A stretch of 35,988 nt of DNA from Alkalibacterium sp034520745 (GCA_034520745.1 JAXHNF010000001.1:1-35988), one strand, 5' to 3'. Shown: positions 19,708-29,436, counted from the stretch's first letter. Numbers and translations: made by a program. Notes: generated by a model from the sequence alone, not told the origin.

Positions 19708-19738
19708 AAGAAAAGACACACAATTTCCGTGTGTGCCT
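19708..19738 (-). terminator. Terminator after the DUF1831 gene
   Basis: GCACACAC-ggaaatt-GTGTGTC stem on the minus strand, followed by TTTTCTTTT, 40 bases beyond the DUF1831 stop. It separates this operon from mnmA. Confidence 0.75.
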
Positions 19739-19780
19739 TTGACTTGGTTCAAGCTTACGCCGCTCATTTTGCAGGTGGAT

Positions 19781-20127
19781 CTAGACTTTTTTAAGAACTT
19801 TAGCTTCCACCAGCGAATCCAGTATGCCTTCTGCAAATTTTCTTCTTCTTCCAGCTGACCTGTACTTATAGAGATCGACTTTTTTCAGACCGTTGGAAGT
19901 GACTGCTGATAATTTAAGTTCATCGATCTCGTCTGAAATAATGATTTTCAGCTTGGGGACTTTCTTGTCCTGACTGTTTAAAGAAAGCACGCGTTTCATA
20001 GTGGAAAGAACCGTTTTTATTTTCAAGAAAACCGTTATCTCTCAATGTATACCGTTTTGCCTCTGAACTGCACACTGTAAGTATCTTGACTCCCAAGTAA
20101 TTGATCTGATTCTTGTATGTTGCCATG
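19781..20127 (-). CDS. DUF1831 protein, cysteine desulfurase-associated
   Basis: Function unknown; the family occurs in Lactobacillales next to NifS-like genes. Start at 20127 (MATYKNQINYLGVKILTV) after GAGAGAGGGAG. Then EAKRYTLRDNGFLENKNGSF in the first frame. A frameshift near 20000 leads to SQDKKVPKLKIIISDEIDELKLSAVTSNGLKKVDLYK, then FAEGILDSLVEAKVLKKV. About 115 residues. Last gene of the gshF-desulfurase operon, 60 bases after the desulfurase stop. Its position suggests a partner or regulator of sulfur transfer; that is inference from context only. Confidence 0.85.
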
Positions 20128-20186
20128 CTCTTACTCCCTCTCTCGTTAAGTCGCAAATTCCGCTTACATATACTTCATTGTAACCT

Positions 20187-21351
20187 TTAATCAGCTTTAA
20201 GAAAAGAGTGAGCCTGCTTTATTTTGTCAACAGTTTTCAAGATGGCCTCATCGGTCACTCCCAGACCAAAGCTCAGTCGTATCGTTTCTGAGACTGCCGG
20301 GTGCTTTTCATCATATAATGCTATGAGCACATGACTTGGATCCACATTCCCTGCAGAACAGGCAGATCCTGTGGAAACAGCGATATTAGCCAAGTCCAGA
20401 TGTATAAGCAGCTTTTGTGCAGGTATCCCTTTTAGATGAACACTCAGGATATGCGGCAGACTATCTTCCACTGTTCCGTTGACAGCATGATCTATACCCG
20501 TCCTGGCTAATTCATCTAAAAACAGTTCTTTATAATGACTGTAAGCGTCCCTTAATTCTTTTTTATTATCCATTCTCATTTCAACAGCTTTTTTGAACCC
20601 CACTAGATAGCCGGTATATTTTCCGTCCCTGCCCGTTTATTATTTTCCTGTTCGCCCCCCATCATCAGCTTGGGTAAAGAAATCTTCTCGCTGATGTAAA
20701 GAAAGCCGATGCCCTTTGGTCCATTGATTTTATGTGCAGATACGGAAAGCAGATCGATATTTTCTTCTTTGACATCGATTGTTTCTGTTCCGTAGGCCTG
20801 GACCGCATCCGTGTGAAAGACGATATCTGATTCTGATTCTCTAAGATAGTTTCCTATCTCGCGTATGGGCATCAGACTGCCGATCTCATTATTGCCGTAC
20901 ATGACCGAAATGAGTATCGTATCTTCACGAGCAGCCTCTGGCCACCTGATCCAGCGTCACTTCTCCCCGGTCATTGACAGGGAGAAAAAGTAACGTCAAA
21001 CCCTTTTCTGCTCAAATATTCCATGGGCTTCAAAACAGCCGGGTGTTCAACCGCTGTGGTGATGATATGTTTTCCGACAGCCTGGCACTTCCCTGCCGTC
21101 TTGATCACAGCCATATTGTCACTTTCGGTTCCCCCTGCTCGTGATAATGATTTCCTGGGGTTTTGCATGAATACTTTCTGCAAATATCAGCCTGGCCTCT
21201 TCCAGCATACCTTTAGTTTTTCCGGCCGATCTGATGGATGCTCGAAAGCATTACCATAGCCATTGTCATCATGGTTTCAGACATCAACTTTACTGCTTCA
21301 GGGTGCATCGGTGTCGTTGCTGCATGATTCTAGATAAACTGTCTGACTCAT
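20187..21351 (-). CDS. Cysteine desulfurase (NifS/IscS-like), frameshifted
   Basis: PLP enzyme that moves sulfur from cysteine to acceptor proteins, here probably MnmA. Start at 21351 (MSQTVYL then LDHAATTPMHPEAVK-like sequence in a shifted frame) after GAAAGGA. SGGTESDN-like sequence appears near 21140 and HPAVLKPMEYLSRKGFDVTF near 21040. MYGNNEIGSLMPIREIG and FHTDAVQAYGTETIDV follow, with the PLP lysine in SVSAHKINGPKGIGFLY. The active Cys is in VSTGSACSAGN. Ends IKQAHSFLKAD. About 385 codons, normal. It starts 18 bases after gshF, so the two are co-transcribed. Four to five frameshifts. Confidence 0.92.
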
Positions 21352-21369
21352 AAAGCTATCCTTTCTGAA

Positions 21370-23675
21370 CTAAGAACGTTCTATATTGGGATACAGCATC
21401 TCCAGCACTTTGCGTGATAACCGTCTGCCTTTGCCCTCCTGAACGAAAGCGTGCATGTGCATGGCAGGATTGAAATTGGCTTCGATCACTGTATATCCCT
21501 CGTTTTTCTCTTTCCTCGTGCTCGGAACTTTCAGATCCGGGACTGATCAAATCAAGTCCGGTCACTCTCACATCCAGCGCTTCGGCCATTTTTTCTGCAA
21601 TGGCCCCGCAGCTTTCATCCATCTCATCAGTGACATCTAATTGGCAAATCACGACCGGTAGAGATATTCGAGTTTTCACGAACAGATAGACCTTCTGCCG
21701 TTTTTTTCCCAGAAGATTCGTCGAAAAGTATACCCTTGTTCCCGGAGCATCAGTTCTTCGATTTCACCTGAACGGATCATTTCCAGCGGAGCACGGCGAT
21801 TCTTGCCGCGGTAGGGGTGGCTGTTCTTCAAATCGATCAGTTCACTGACCGTATGTTCTCCGTCACCTGTAACGTTTGCCGGTTCACGGAGCAGCAGCCG
21901 CCTCAACTTTTTCATCGAGAACGAAAAAGCGATACTCGGTGCCCTCGATGTATTCCTCCACGAGGACACTCTTGTCTTCTCTGAAAGCCAGCGCAATGGC
22001 CTCATCGTAGGCTGCCTGGGACGGTGCTTCCCTGAAAACCGAAATACCCAAACCGCAAATTTGTGGATTTCGGTTTGACGACTACGGGTTTTTGAGAGGC
22101 GATCCTGTAGCAACTCCTTGCTTCATGTAATGAAGAGTAACTCTTCTCCGGACGGTACAGTAAACCCGTTTTCTTTTAGTACTCTCCTTTGTAACGGTTT
22201 CTATTAGCCATGATCCAGTGTGAGATATACGTATCTCTGGAAGTCATGTTCCCGTTTTTGACATACTCCGTTTTTCCGTCGTGCTTGAATTTCAGGAACT
22301 GATCATTGACATCCAGTATCGTTGTTTTGATACCAAGCTGCAATGCGTCGAACAGCAGCAGCTGTGTGCTCATTTCCATCTCTTCAAATCCATTCAGAAA
22401 AGAAAAGGTTTTTGAAGTGACAGCTGTTTGTATTTCATTCCAAGCTCGATACCATACTCGATAAACTGACGTGCCGTCCTGCAACTTATCTGTTATCTTT
22501 GCCGACAGGGTATCTTCCGGACGGTCGAGTAAAGCGGACCGCTTCATCAAGTGCTTTGATGTACTCGTCCGTTAAATCCAGCTCGTGACAGGTCTCTCTC
22601 ATCCTGGATAGAAGCGATCGTCCTTCTTCTCTGTACTTCGAGTATTCATACGGATCTTCCAGAGCGGTCTGCGCATTCATTTCTATTCCCTTTTTGATGT
22701 CTATATCTGTACCGTCTTTTCCCGTCCGTCCACACCATCGTTAATAAGAACAGATGCAGAAAGAGTGACTGTTCATAGGAAAAACCAAGTGGATCAAATG
22801 GATTCACGTCAAATGAACGGAATTCCACATAGCGTGTCCCGTTATTGACCAGCTGACAAACGTGCTTCCCGGCTCCTCTCAGCCGAGACGAACCGGAACA
22901 TTCTCTTCTCTTCAAAGAGCGTATTGTTGCTCTACCAGTTCTTCTATATCCTGACATGTATCGTTCAATGGATTCTGTTGTACGAGACCTTTTCACTGAA
23001 TGTGTTGTGGTAGCCGTAAGAGCTGTTTCTTAAACTCCTCACATTTCCGATACTCTCACTGTCCAGGATGCTTGGATGGCTACTGGGAGAAGCACCGAAC
23101 AAATAAGTGAGTATCCACTGATACCTCAGATAATTCCGTGACATTTTCAGATACAGATTGTTGCACCATTCATCCAGCTCGTCATAGTCTTGAACATGCT
23201 CACTGATTTTTTCAAGAAATTCAGGAGTAAATGAGAAATTAAAGTGTACACCGCTGATCATCTGCTTTTTTCTGCCATACTTTCCTGCAAGGTTTTCCCG
23301 GTAACGGATCTCACTCTGATCATCTACTTTGATAAGCGGAATGTCATTTTCATCAGGCAGAACATTCGGCATGCTGAACGGCCAGACAAATTCATCCTCA
23401 GGCAGTGTCTGGTTGACTACATCATGAAGGGCTTTTAACCACTGATACTCGCTCCTTCAGTGTAACCTGAGGCGGAGTGACCGAGTTCAAGCTGTGACTC
23501 GCTGAAATCTGTCTGAATATAGGGATGGTGACTGCGATTCCCGAATCGGTCAGGATGAGCAGTCAGAGCCAGCTTACCAGACGGATCCGTTCTCAGACCT
23601 TCCTTCTCAATGCCGAAATCACCTTTAATAAAATACGGTTCCAGATTATTGCTTTTTACGATTTGTTTTATATTC
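21370..23675 (-). CDS. gshF: Bifunctional glutathione synthase GshF (GshAB), frameshifted
   Basis: Makes glutathione in two steps with one protein: glutamate-cysteine ligase, then ATP-grasp glutathione synthetase. Start at 23675 (MNIKQIVKSNNLEPYFIKGD) after AAGAGGAAG. The ligase half shows FGIEKEGLRTDPSGKLALTAHP, TDFSESQLELGHSASGYTEGA, ISGVHFNFSFTPEFL, YLFGASPS, NGTRYVEFRSFDVNPFDPLGF. The ATP-grasp half appears in pieces near 21400-22450 (LFDALQLGIKTTILDVNDQFL, VSSWRNT, YRGKNRRAPLEMI, AHARF) and ends MLYPNIERS. About 768 codons, matching the fused enzyme. Eight or more frameshifts. First gene of an operon with the desulfurase. Confidence 0.93.
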
Positions 23676-23817
23676 ATTCGATACTTCCTCTTAAATAATG
23701 TTCTGTTGATATCAGATTCTATCTTATCACAAAACCCGTCCCCGAACCTAGAAAAACAGATGGAAAATATGACGCAAACATTCGTTCATGTTCTTTGTTT
23801 ATTTGCACTCAAAAGAA

Positions 23818-23826
23818 TGCTATACT
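23818..23826 (+). promoter_or_regulatory. Extended -10 promoter of rarA
   Basis: TGCTATACT, an extended -10 element, 31 bases before the AGGAGG ribosome binding site of rarA at 23857-23862. The -35 (TTTATT, 17 bases upstream) is weak, as is usual with an extended -10. Confidence 0.55.
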
Positions 23827-23867
23827 TAGAGCGCCTGAGAATAATGATGAAAAACTAGGAGGATCAG

Positions 23868-25126
23868 TTCGAACAAACCACTAGCCTACCGTATGCGCCC
23901 AAATACAATTGATACGATTGTTGGACAAACCCATCTGGTTGGGGAAGGCAAAATCATCTGGAGAATGGTGAAAGCCAAGCAGCTCTCTTCCATGATACTG
24001 TATGGTCCGCCGGAGAAAACCAGTATAGCCAGCGCCATCGCCGGCTCAACGAAATACGCCTTTCGCATGCTGAATGCCGCAACGGACAAGAAAGATCTGG
24101 AGATCGTCGTCGAAGAAGCCAAAATGAGCGGCACAGTCGTTTCGCCGCTGGATGAGGTGCATCGTTCTGGACAAGCCCAAGCAGGACTTTCTTCTTCCCC
24201 ATCTTGAAAATGGACGATTCGTCCTGATCGGAGCTACGACAGAAAATCCATATATATCCATCCATCCTGCTATCAGAAGCCGGGCGCAGATATTCGAACT
24301 GAAGCCGCCGACCGAGTCTCAGATCATACTCTGCTTTAAAGAGAGCGCTGAAAGATGAAGAAAACGGTCGGTCAGTATGATATTTCCATGGATGATAACG
24401 TGCTGAACGATTTTGCCCGCGCGATGAAGGCGATCTGAGAAGTGCCTTGAATGCTCTGGAGCTGGGCCGTCAGATCCACGGAACCTGATTCAAAGGAATG
24501 ATCACCCTATCAGTTGATGTCGCCGAACAGTGCCTGCAGAGGAAATCTCTCAGTCACGATAAAGATGGCGATGCCCACTATAATGCAATATCCGCCTTCC
24601 AGAAGTCGATCCGCGGCAGTGATGTGCATGCGGCTCTCCATTATCTGGCAAGGCTGATCGAAGCAGGAGAACTCAAGGTCATCATCAGACGGCTCATCGT
24701 AACGGCCTATGAAGATATTGGTCTGGCTAATCCGGCAGGGGTAGCTCGGGTCGTCACAGCCACCGAAGCCGCCGAAAAGATCGGTTTTCCGGGAGCACGC
24801 ATCCCGCTGGCCAAATGCGGTGATCGAAATGTGCCTTTCTCCTAAGTCCAATAGTGCCATCAACGCTGTAGATGCCGCATTGACCGATGTCAGAAATGGT
24901 CTCGCGGGTGATGTCCCCGATCATTTGAAAGATGCCCATTATCAGGGAGCAGAAAAACTGGGAAGCGGTATCGGCTACCAGTACCCACACAATCACGGAA
25001 AACCACTGGATAAAGCAGCAGTATCCGCCTGACATATTGAAAAACAAGACCTACTACGCCCCTGCAGATACCAGTAAATTCGAAGATGCTCTGACTACTC
25101 AGCTTGAAAAATATAACAATAAATAA
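23868..25126 (+). CDS. rarA: Replication-associated recombination protein RarA (MgsA), frameshifted
   Basis: Clamp-loader-like AAA+ ATPase acting at stalled replication forks. The frame NKPLAYRMRPNTIDTIVGQ begins about seven bases after AGGAGG. No ordinary start codon is in frame, but deleting one C near 23870 gives TTG. The P-loop reads YGPPEKTSIAS where GPPGIGKTS is expected. Walker B LDEVHR, ENGRFVLIGATTENPYISI and SRAQIFELKP follow. Sensor 2 is in GDLRSALNALELG. Then come SDVHAALHYLARLIEAGEL, AYEDIGLANPA and the end TTQLEKYNNK. About 420 codons. Five or more frameshifts. Confidence 0.92.
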
Positions 25127-25150
25127 TTTCTCTGCACGAGGTATCTATAT

Positions 25151-25179
25151 CTGACTAAACAGACCCTCTGTGCTAATAT
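25151..25179 (+). promoter_or_regulatory. Promoter of the 6S RNA candidate
   Basis: CTGACT (-35) and TAATAT (-10) with a 17-base spacer, giving a start near 25186. No open reading frame follows, which fits a non-coding RNA gene. Confidence 0.65.
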
Positions 25180-25186
25180 AAAGATA

Positions 25187-25390
25187 AAGAATTCTGAGGT
25201 GTAATCGCGATGCCTACAAACTGTGTTGACCGAACATTTTATTCAAACATTGGGATTCTAAAGGAAGAATCGCCGACATGCCTTATCACTTGGAAGTCTA
25301 ACATTCTTCTGGTGAAGCCCACCTGCTAAGAGCGGGTTCAACCTAACATGGCATTCAACCGGCACCATCGGATTTCTTATACTTAGTTTT
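25187..25390 (+). ncRNA. ssrS: Probable 6S RNA
   Basis: This gene-free stretch between rarA and the stress protein gene has its own promoter and a strong terminator, giving a transcript near 200 bases, the size of 6S RNA. Its ends pair as a long interrupted stem: AAGAA/TTCTT, ATC/GAT, GAT/ATC and GCC/GGC. Internal self-complementary parts include GATTCT...AGAATC and GTTCAAC...GTTGAA-like pairings. 6S RNA is a promoter mimic that binds RNA polymerase. The rarA neighbourhood is, as I recall, where Lactobacillales often carry it. I did not fold the whole RNA, so SRP or another RNA is not excluded. Confidence 0.65.
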
Positions 25391-25396
25391 AATGCA

Positions 25397-25428
25397 GAGT
25401 CGGGACTCAGGTCCCGGCTCTTTTTTCC
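25397..25428 (+). terminator. Terminator of the 6S RNA candidate
   Basis: GAGTCGGGAC-tcag-GTCCCGGCTC, a ten-base stem with one G-T pair, followed by six T. Nothing coding lies directly upstream, so it ends a non-coding transcript. Confidence 0.9.
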
Positions 25429-25497
25429 TTTTATTAGGTAATCATGCTGATTTTTAGTATAAGGAAACCAAGAATGAAAAGAAGGGTTGTGTGACAC

Positions 25498-25962
25498 ATG
25501 TTACAAGAGTACAAGACAATTTTAATTGCGATCGATGGATCTTCACAAGCTGAGAAAGCGTTCAAAAAGGCAGTTGAAGTCGCCAAGAGAAATGATGCGG
25601 TCCTCGTTCTTGCCCATGTCATCGACACGAGAGCTTATCAGTCTTTCTCTACTTTTGACGGCTCCATTGCTGACAATGCACGTGAAGAAGCAAAAAGCAC
25701 CCTGAACGACTATAAAGATTACGCAAAAAAAGAAGGACTTACAGATGTCAGAACTGTGTTGGAGTACGGTTCTCCTAAAATAATGATCGCCAAACAGATA
25801 CCGGAAGCTGAAAGCGTCGATCTGATCATGCTGGGTGCTACAGGGCTGAATGCTGTTGAACGTATATTCGTCGGTTCAGTTTCTGAATACGTTATAAGGC
25901 AGGCCAAATGTGATGTCCTGATCGTCCGTACTGACCTGGACAACAAATATACTGAAGAATAA
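25498..25962 (+). CDS. Universal stress protein UspA family
   Basis: Small cytosolic nucleotide-binding stress protein, 154 residues, intact. Start ATG at 25498 after GAAGGG. The N-terminal strand ILIAIDGSSQAEKAFKKAVE carries the conserved Asp. VLVLAHVIDTRAYQSF follows. The ATP-binding motif G-2x-G-9x-G-S appears in GATGLNAVERIFVGSVSEYV, then the end CDVLIVRTDLDN. Biological role is not defined beyond the family. It follows the 6S RNA candidate and converges on ackA across a perfect palindromic terminator. One of few genes here without a frame error. Confidence 0.93.
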   Translation: MLQEYKTILIAIDGSSQAEKAFKKAVEVAKRNDAVLVLAHVIDTRAYQSFSTFDGSIADNAREEAKSTLNDYKDYAKKEGLTDVRTVLEYGSPKIMIAKQIPEAESVDLIMLGATGLNAVERIFVGSVSEYVIRQAKCDVLIVRTDLDNKYTEE

Positions 25963-25971
25963 TAAAAAAGA

Positions 25972-26013
25972 AAAAACATCACTTTTCCGGTTAACCGGAA
26001 AAGTGATGTTTTT
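25972..26013. terminator. Perfect 42-base palindromic terminator
   Basis: Two 21-base arms (AAAAACATCACTTTTCCGGTT and its exact complement, split here only for description) form a mismatch-free palindrome between the converging stress protein and ackA genes. A and T tracts at the two ends make it work in both directions. Confidence 0.93.
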
Positions 26014-26027
26014 ATGTGTCAGAACAT

Positions 26028-27219
26028 TTATTTACTTAATTTTTCTACATCACGGGCAATCATAAGTTCCTCATCTGTAGGAATGAGCAGGACTTTGACT
26101 TTGGAGTCATCGGTCGAAATCACTCTCTGCTTGCCTCTGACATTGTTCTTTTCTTTATCAATGTTCATGCCGAGATATGTCATACCTTCAATAACATTTT
26201 CACGTGTTTCAGGTCCGTTTTCACCAATACCCGCAGTGAAGACGATCGCATCGACCCCGTTCATAGTTGCAGCATAAGAACCGATATATTTTTTCACTCT
26301 ATCTTCAAAAATACGCAGCGCCAACTCTGCACGTTCGTTTGTATCTTCGACATCCTCAAGGTCTCTCATGTCACTTGAAATACCGGAAAGTCCTTTCAGA
26401 CCAGACTCATTATTCAAGATATAGATCATGTCTTCAATTGACTCGATCCCTTCTTTTTCCATCAAGAACGGAAGCAATGAAGCATCGATATCACCTGAAC
26501 GGGTCCCCATTGTCAACCCGGCTAGTGGTGTGAACCCCATTGATGTATCGACAGATTTGCCACCATCGACTGCAGTAATAGAGGCTCCATTACCTAAGTG
26601 ACAAGTGATGATCTTGAGATCTTCGATTGGTTTTTCAAGCATTTCTGCAGCTTTTAAAGCGACATATTTATGGCTTGTTCCGTGAGCACCATATTTACGA
26701 GCATTGTGTTTTTCATAATATTCCATTGGGATACTGTATAGATAATTTACTTTAGGCATGGTCTGATGGAAAGATGTATCAAAGACCGCTACACTTGTGA
26801 TATCAGGCAATATTTTCCTGAAAGCTTTGATCCCTGTTGCGTTTGCCGGATTATGCAAAGGAGCAAACTCTGATAGACTTTCAATTTGCTCAATGACTTC
26901 ATCAGTAACTAACGCAGAGTCTTTGAAGATTTCTCCTCCGGCTACGACACGGTGTCCGACTCCTGTGATTTCATTGAAGTCTTCAATGATTTTCAGTTTG
27001 GTCAGCTGTTTCAGTAACATTTCAACAGCGATTTCATGGTCAGGAATATCGACAACCTGTTTATACTTTTCGCCATCGTTGTACTTGATCGTAAAAATAG
27101 AATCATTAAGTCCGATACGTTCGACGACGCCTGAAGCCAGTTCCTGCTCCTCCGGCATTTTAAATAATTTCCATTTCAGACTTGAACTTCCAGCGTTGAT
27201 TGCAATCGTTTTTGACATA
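26028..27219 (-). CDS. ackA: Acetate kinase
   Basis: Interconverts acetyl phosphate + ADP and acetate + ATP, the energy-yielding end of acetate fermentation. Intact, about 397 residues. Start ATG at 27219 (MSKTIAINAGSSSLKWKLF) after GGGAGCG. Visible motifs: GVGHRVVAGGEIF, FAPLHNPANATGI, AVFDTSFHQTMP, GAHGTSHKYV, TCHLGNGASITAV, DTSMGFTPLAGLTMGTRSGDID, FTAGIGENGPETRE. The end is ARDVEKLSK. In the given sequence the ytxK frame runs into it without a stop, making a 538-codon frame that starts at 27644; the missing stop is probably a homopolymer error. Confidence 0.97.
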
Positions 27220-27235
27220 TTAGTCGCTCCCTTTT

Positions 27236-28242
27236 TTTTATATTTGCTGCTCTTTTTCCATTTTTTTATATCTAAAATAAATGCTTTGAATGCATCTTGA
27301 TTATTAAGACTGGGAACAGTCGATACAAGCACTTCTGAAACCTGTCTGCTTTCTGATCCTTTTTTCTGTACAACAAACAATGATTTCCTCGACTTGGCTG
27401 AACTGAACCACTCCACCGGCATATGGATGATGGCCTGGACATGGCCCACTGAATGCACATATTTTAACAGGTGTTTCACTTCTTCCGATTCAAATACATT
27501 TGTGGGCAAGAGATAAAAAGCATAACCGTTCTCTTTCAAATAGTTGAATCCCTGTTCGATCAGCAGATAATGACTATAGGAATAGCCTTCTTCAAATCGT
27601 GTCTGAAACGCAGCTTCGGTGACATCGAAAGGGCAATAACCCATGGAAGCATCTACACTATCACATCCACCGGGTCCAGAAGCAGCGGCTGCAGAGCATC
27701 CTGATGCATCAGATTTACCGGGATGTTCAGTAATGCAGACACTGTAGAAGCAAGCGAAATCAGCAAGTCGTCATTGTCGACGCCTGTCAGCCTGATTGAA
27801 GGATTGTCAGAAAACAGTGTAGTGAAAAGTGTATACAAAAGGTTCCGCTGCCGACTGACAGATCTGCCAGATGCAGCGGCTCATTTCTTTCAAAGAATAA
27901 ATCTATAAAGTATGACAGGATCACACGCATGCCATCAGGTGTCGGCTGGTGATTGACCTGAATTTTATCTTCTTTCACTGAGCTGATCAGCATCATCTGA
28001 ACAGCTTTCTTTTTTTCTTCCAGTGTTAAGCTGCTGAGAGAGATGGAATCATATAATGCTTTCAACGTGTCTCTAGTTTGGGCTTCAGGCAAGTTATTTT
28101 CAATATGAACTTCACCGTTATCCAGTATGTTTTCACCTGTCTCGATAAACGCTTCGATAAAAGTCGAATCCAACTCGCTTCTGATAAGTTGTGTAGATTC
28201 TAATAAGACATTATAAAATTTCTCGACCTTAACTGTATCCAC
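27236..28242 (-). CDS. ytxK: YtxK-like class I SAM methyltransferase (N6-adenine DNA methylase fold), frameshifted
   Basis: Putative methyltransferase; substrate unknown. Start GTG at 28242 (MDTVKVEKFYNVLLESTQLI) after AAAGGAA. SAM-binding motif I is LADLSVGSGTF, then (shifted) GVDNDDLLISLASTVSALL and DALQPLLLDPVDVIV. The catalytic-loop region reads D-SMGYCPFD rather than NPPY, as is usual for this family. SYSHYLLIEQGFNYLKENGYAFYLLPTNVFES and VQAIIHMPVEWF follow. The expected end DIKKMEKEQQI appears if one A is added to an A7 run near 27260. About 335 residues. Next to ackA as in other Firmicutes, but no comG genes lie upstream. Confidence 0.85.
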
Positions 28243-28395
28243 TGCAACATTCCTTTCGTTCTTACTAAAGAATCATTAAAAAAACAAACACATAACTACT
28301 TATATATTAACTCATATATGACTAACATACAATATTTATGCAGTAAGTATGTACCTGGATTTAAACAATTATGACAACGTGTCAGTATTAAAGAC

Positions 28396-28440
28396 AGAAA
28401 AAAAGGAACCAAAATCATAATGATTTGTGATTCCAATTTT
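28396..28440 (-). terminator. Terminator after rpmA
   Basis: GGAATCA...TGGTTCC stem including AAATCAT/ATGATTT on the minus strand, followed by seven T, just past the rpmA stop. Confidence 0.85.
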
Positions 28441-28448
28441 TATAGTCA

Positions 28449-28733
28449 TTAGTTTGCTGCAGGATAAACAGAAACTTGCTTTTTGTTTTTTCCTTTGCGT
28501 TCAAAGCGAACAACACCATCAACTTTTGCGTATAAAGTGTCGTCCCCACCTCGGCCTACGTTTTCACCAGGATAGATTTTTGTTCCTCTTTGACGGAATA
28601 GAATCGATCCGCCAGAAACAACTTGTCCATCCCCACGTTTAGCTCCTAAACGTTTTGACTGTGAATCACGGCCGTTGGTTGTTGAACCGCCACCTTTTTT
28701 ATGGGCGAAAAATTGTAAATTCATTTTCAACAT
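28449..28733 (-). CDS. rpmA: 50S ribosomal protein L27
   Basis: Large-subunit protein near the peptidyl transferase centre. Intact, 94 residues. Start ATG at 28733 is chosen because GGAGGTG lies seven to eight bases upstream; earlier in-frame codons read through the binding site. The N-terminus MLKMNLQFFA precedes HKKGGGSTTNGRDS, the Firmicutes extension that Prp removes after FFA. GGSILFRQRGTKIYPGENVGRG and KKQVSVYPAAN follow. Third gene of rplU-prp-rpmA. Confidence 0.97.
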   Translation of the reverse strand: MLKMNLQFFAHKKGGGSTTNGRDSQSKRLGAKRGDGQVVSGGSILFRQRGTKIYPGENVGRGGDDTLYAKVDGVVRFERKGKNKKQVSVYPAAN

Positions 28734-28749
28734 GTTCAATGCACCTCCA

Positions 28750-29092
28750 TTATTTCCCTTCAAAGGAATCGATTTTCAGATAGTCCCCGTATTCTTCTTC
28801 TATACTCCTGAAGTGATAAAAGAAGACTTTGCATGAGTATCTGACCTGTTTCCATTTGTTTTCCAGTGATATCAGCCGGTATAGTAAAGCTGAGATAGCC
28901 GCCAGAATCTTCTGCAGAAACGACCTCTAAAGGGATTTCAGCAAGTTCTGACAAACTGTTTACTGTACCGATACTTAAAGCTGAAACAGCAGCACAAACA
29001 ATATCATACCCGTATGGGCCGGATCCGGCATGTCCAGACATTTCCACAGACATCAGATCGGTACCCTTGCGGCGAAATTGAATCTCTATCAT
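28750..29092 (-). CDS. prp: Ribosomal-processing cysteine protease Prp
   Basis: Cleaves the N-terminal extension of L27, a step needed for ribosome function in Firmicutes. Start at 29092 (MIEIQFRRKGTDLMSVEMSGHAGSG, described in parts). The catalytic His is in SGHAGSG and the Cys in YDIVCAAVSAL, twelve residues apart as in the family. A frameshift near 28800 hides the true C-terminus SIEEEYGDYLKIDSFEGK; the corrected stop is at 28750. About 113 residues. It lies between its ribosomal partners, and its stop is close to the rpmA binding site. Confidence 0.93.
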
Positions 29093-29114
29093 TTCAGTCT
29101 CACTTTCTCAACGA

Positions 29115-29426
29115 TTAGTTTGATTTGATTGATGTAATAGAAACTTTTGTGTAAGGCTGACGATGCCCACGTTTAGAGTGAGAATCTTTTCTGCGACGGT
29201 ATTTGTAAGTAGTCACTTTTTTCTCGCGACCTTGCTTTTCAATCTTACCTTCTACAGAAGCACCTTCGATGAAGGGATTACCGACTACAGTATTATCTCC
29301 TCCAACAAACAAAACTTCGTCAAAAGTTACTGAATCGCCAGCTTCTCCGTCTAATTTTTCTACGAAGATATCCTGTCCTTCTTCAACTTTAAACTGTTTT
29401 CCACCTGTTTTGATAATTGCGTACAT
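29115..29426 (-). CDS. rplU: 50S ribosomal protein L21
   Basis: 23S rRNA-binding large-subunit protein. Intact, 103 residues. Start ATG at 29426 after AAAGGAGGTGCAGCAAAC. MYAIIKTGGKQFKVEEGQDI, LDGEAGDSVTFDEVLFVGGD, VGNPFIEGASVEGKI, the basic KYRRRKDSHSKRGHRQPYT and VSITSIKSN are all typical. First gene of rplU-prp-rpmA, behind a structured leader and a strong promoter. Confidence 0.97.
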   Translation of the reverse strand: MYAIIKTGGKQFKVEEGQDIFVEKLDGEAGDSVTFDEVLFVGGDNTVVGNPFIEGASVEGKIEKQGREKKVTTYKYRRRKDSHSKRGHRQPYTKVSITSIKSN

Positions 29427-29436
29427 GTTTGCTGCA

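Noticed and set aside
25187..25428. tmRNA or SRP RNA instead of 6S RNA
   Set aside because: No tmRNA tag-peptide frame or tRNA-like ends. The SRP Alu/GGAA tetraloop features were not seen. 6S fits size and end pairing better, though not proven.
26797..27300. 167-codon + frame opposite ackA
   Set aside because: Shadow of ackA, which is intact and certain on the other strand.
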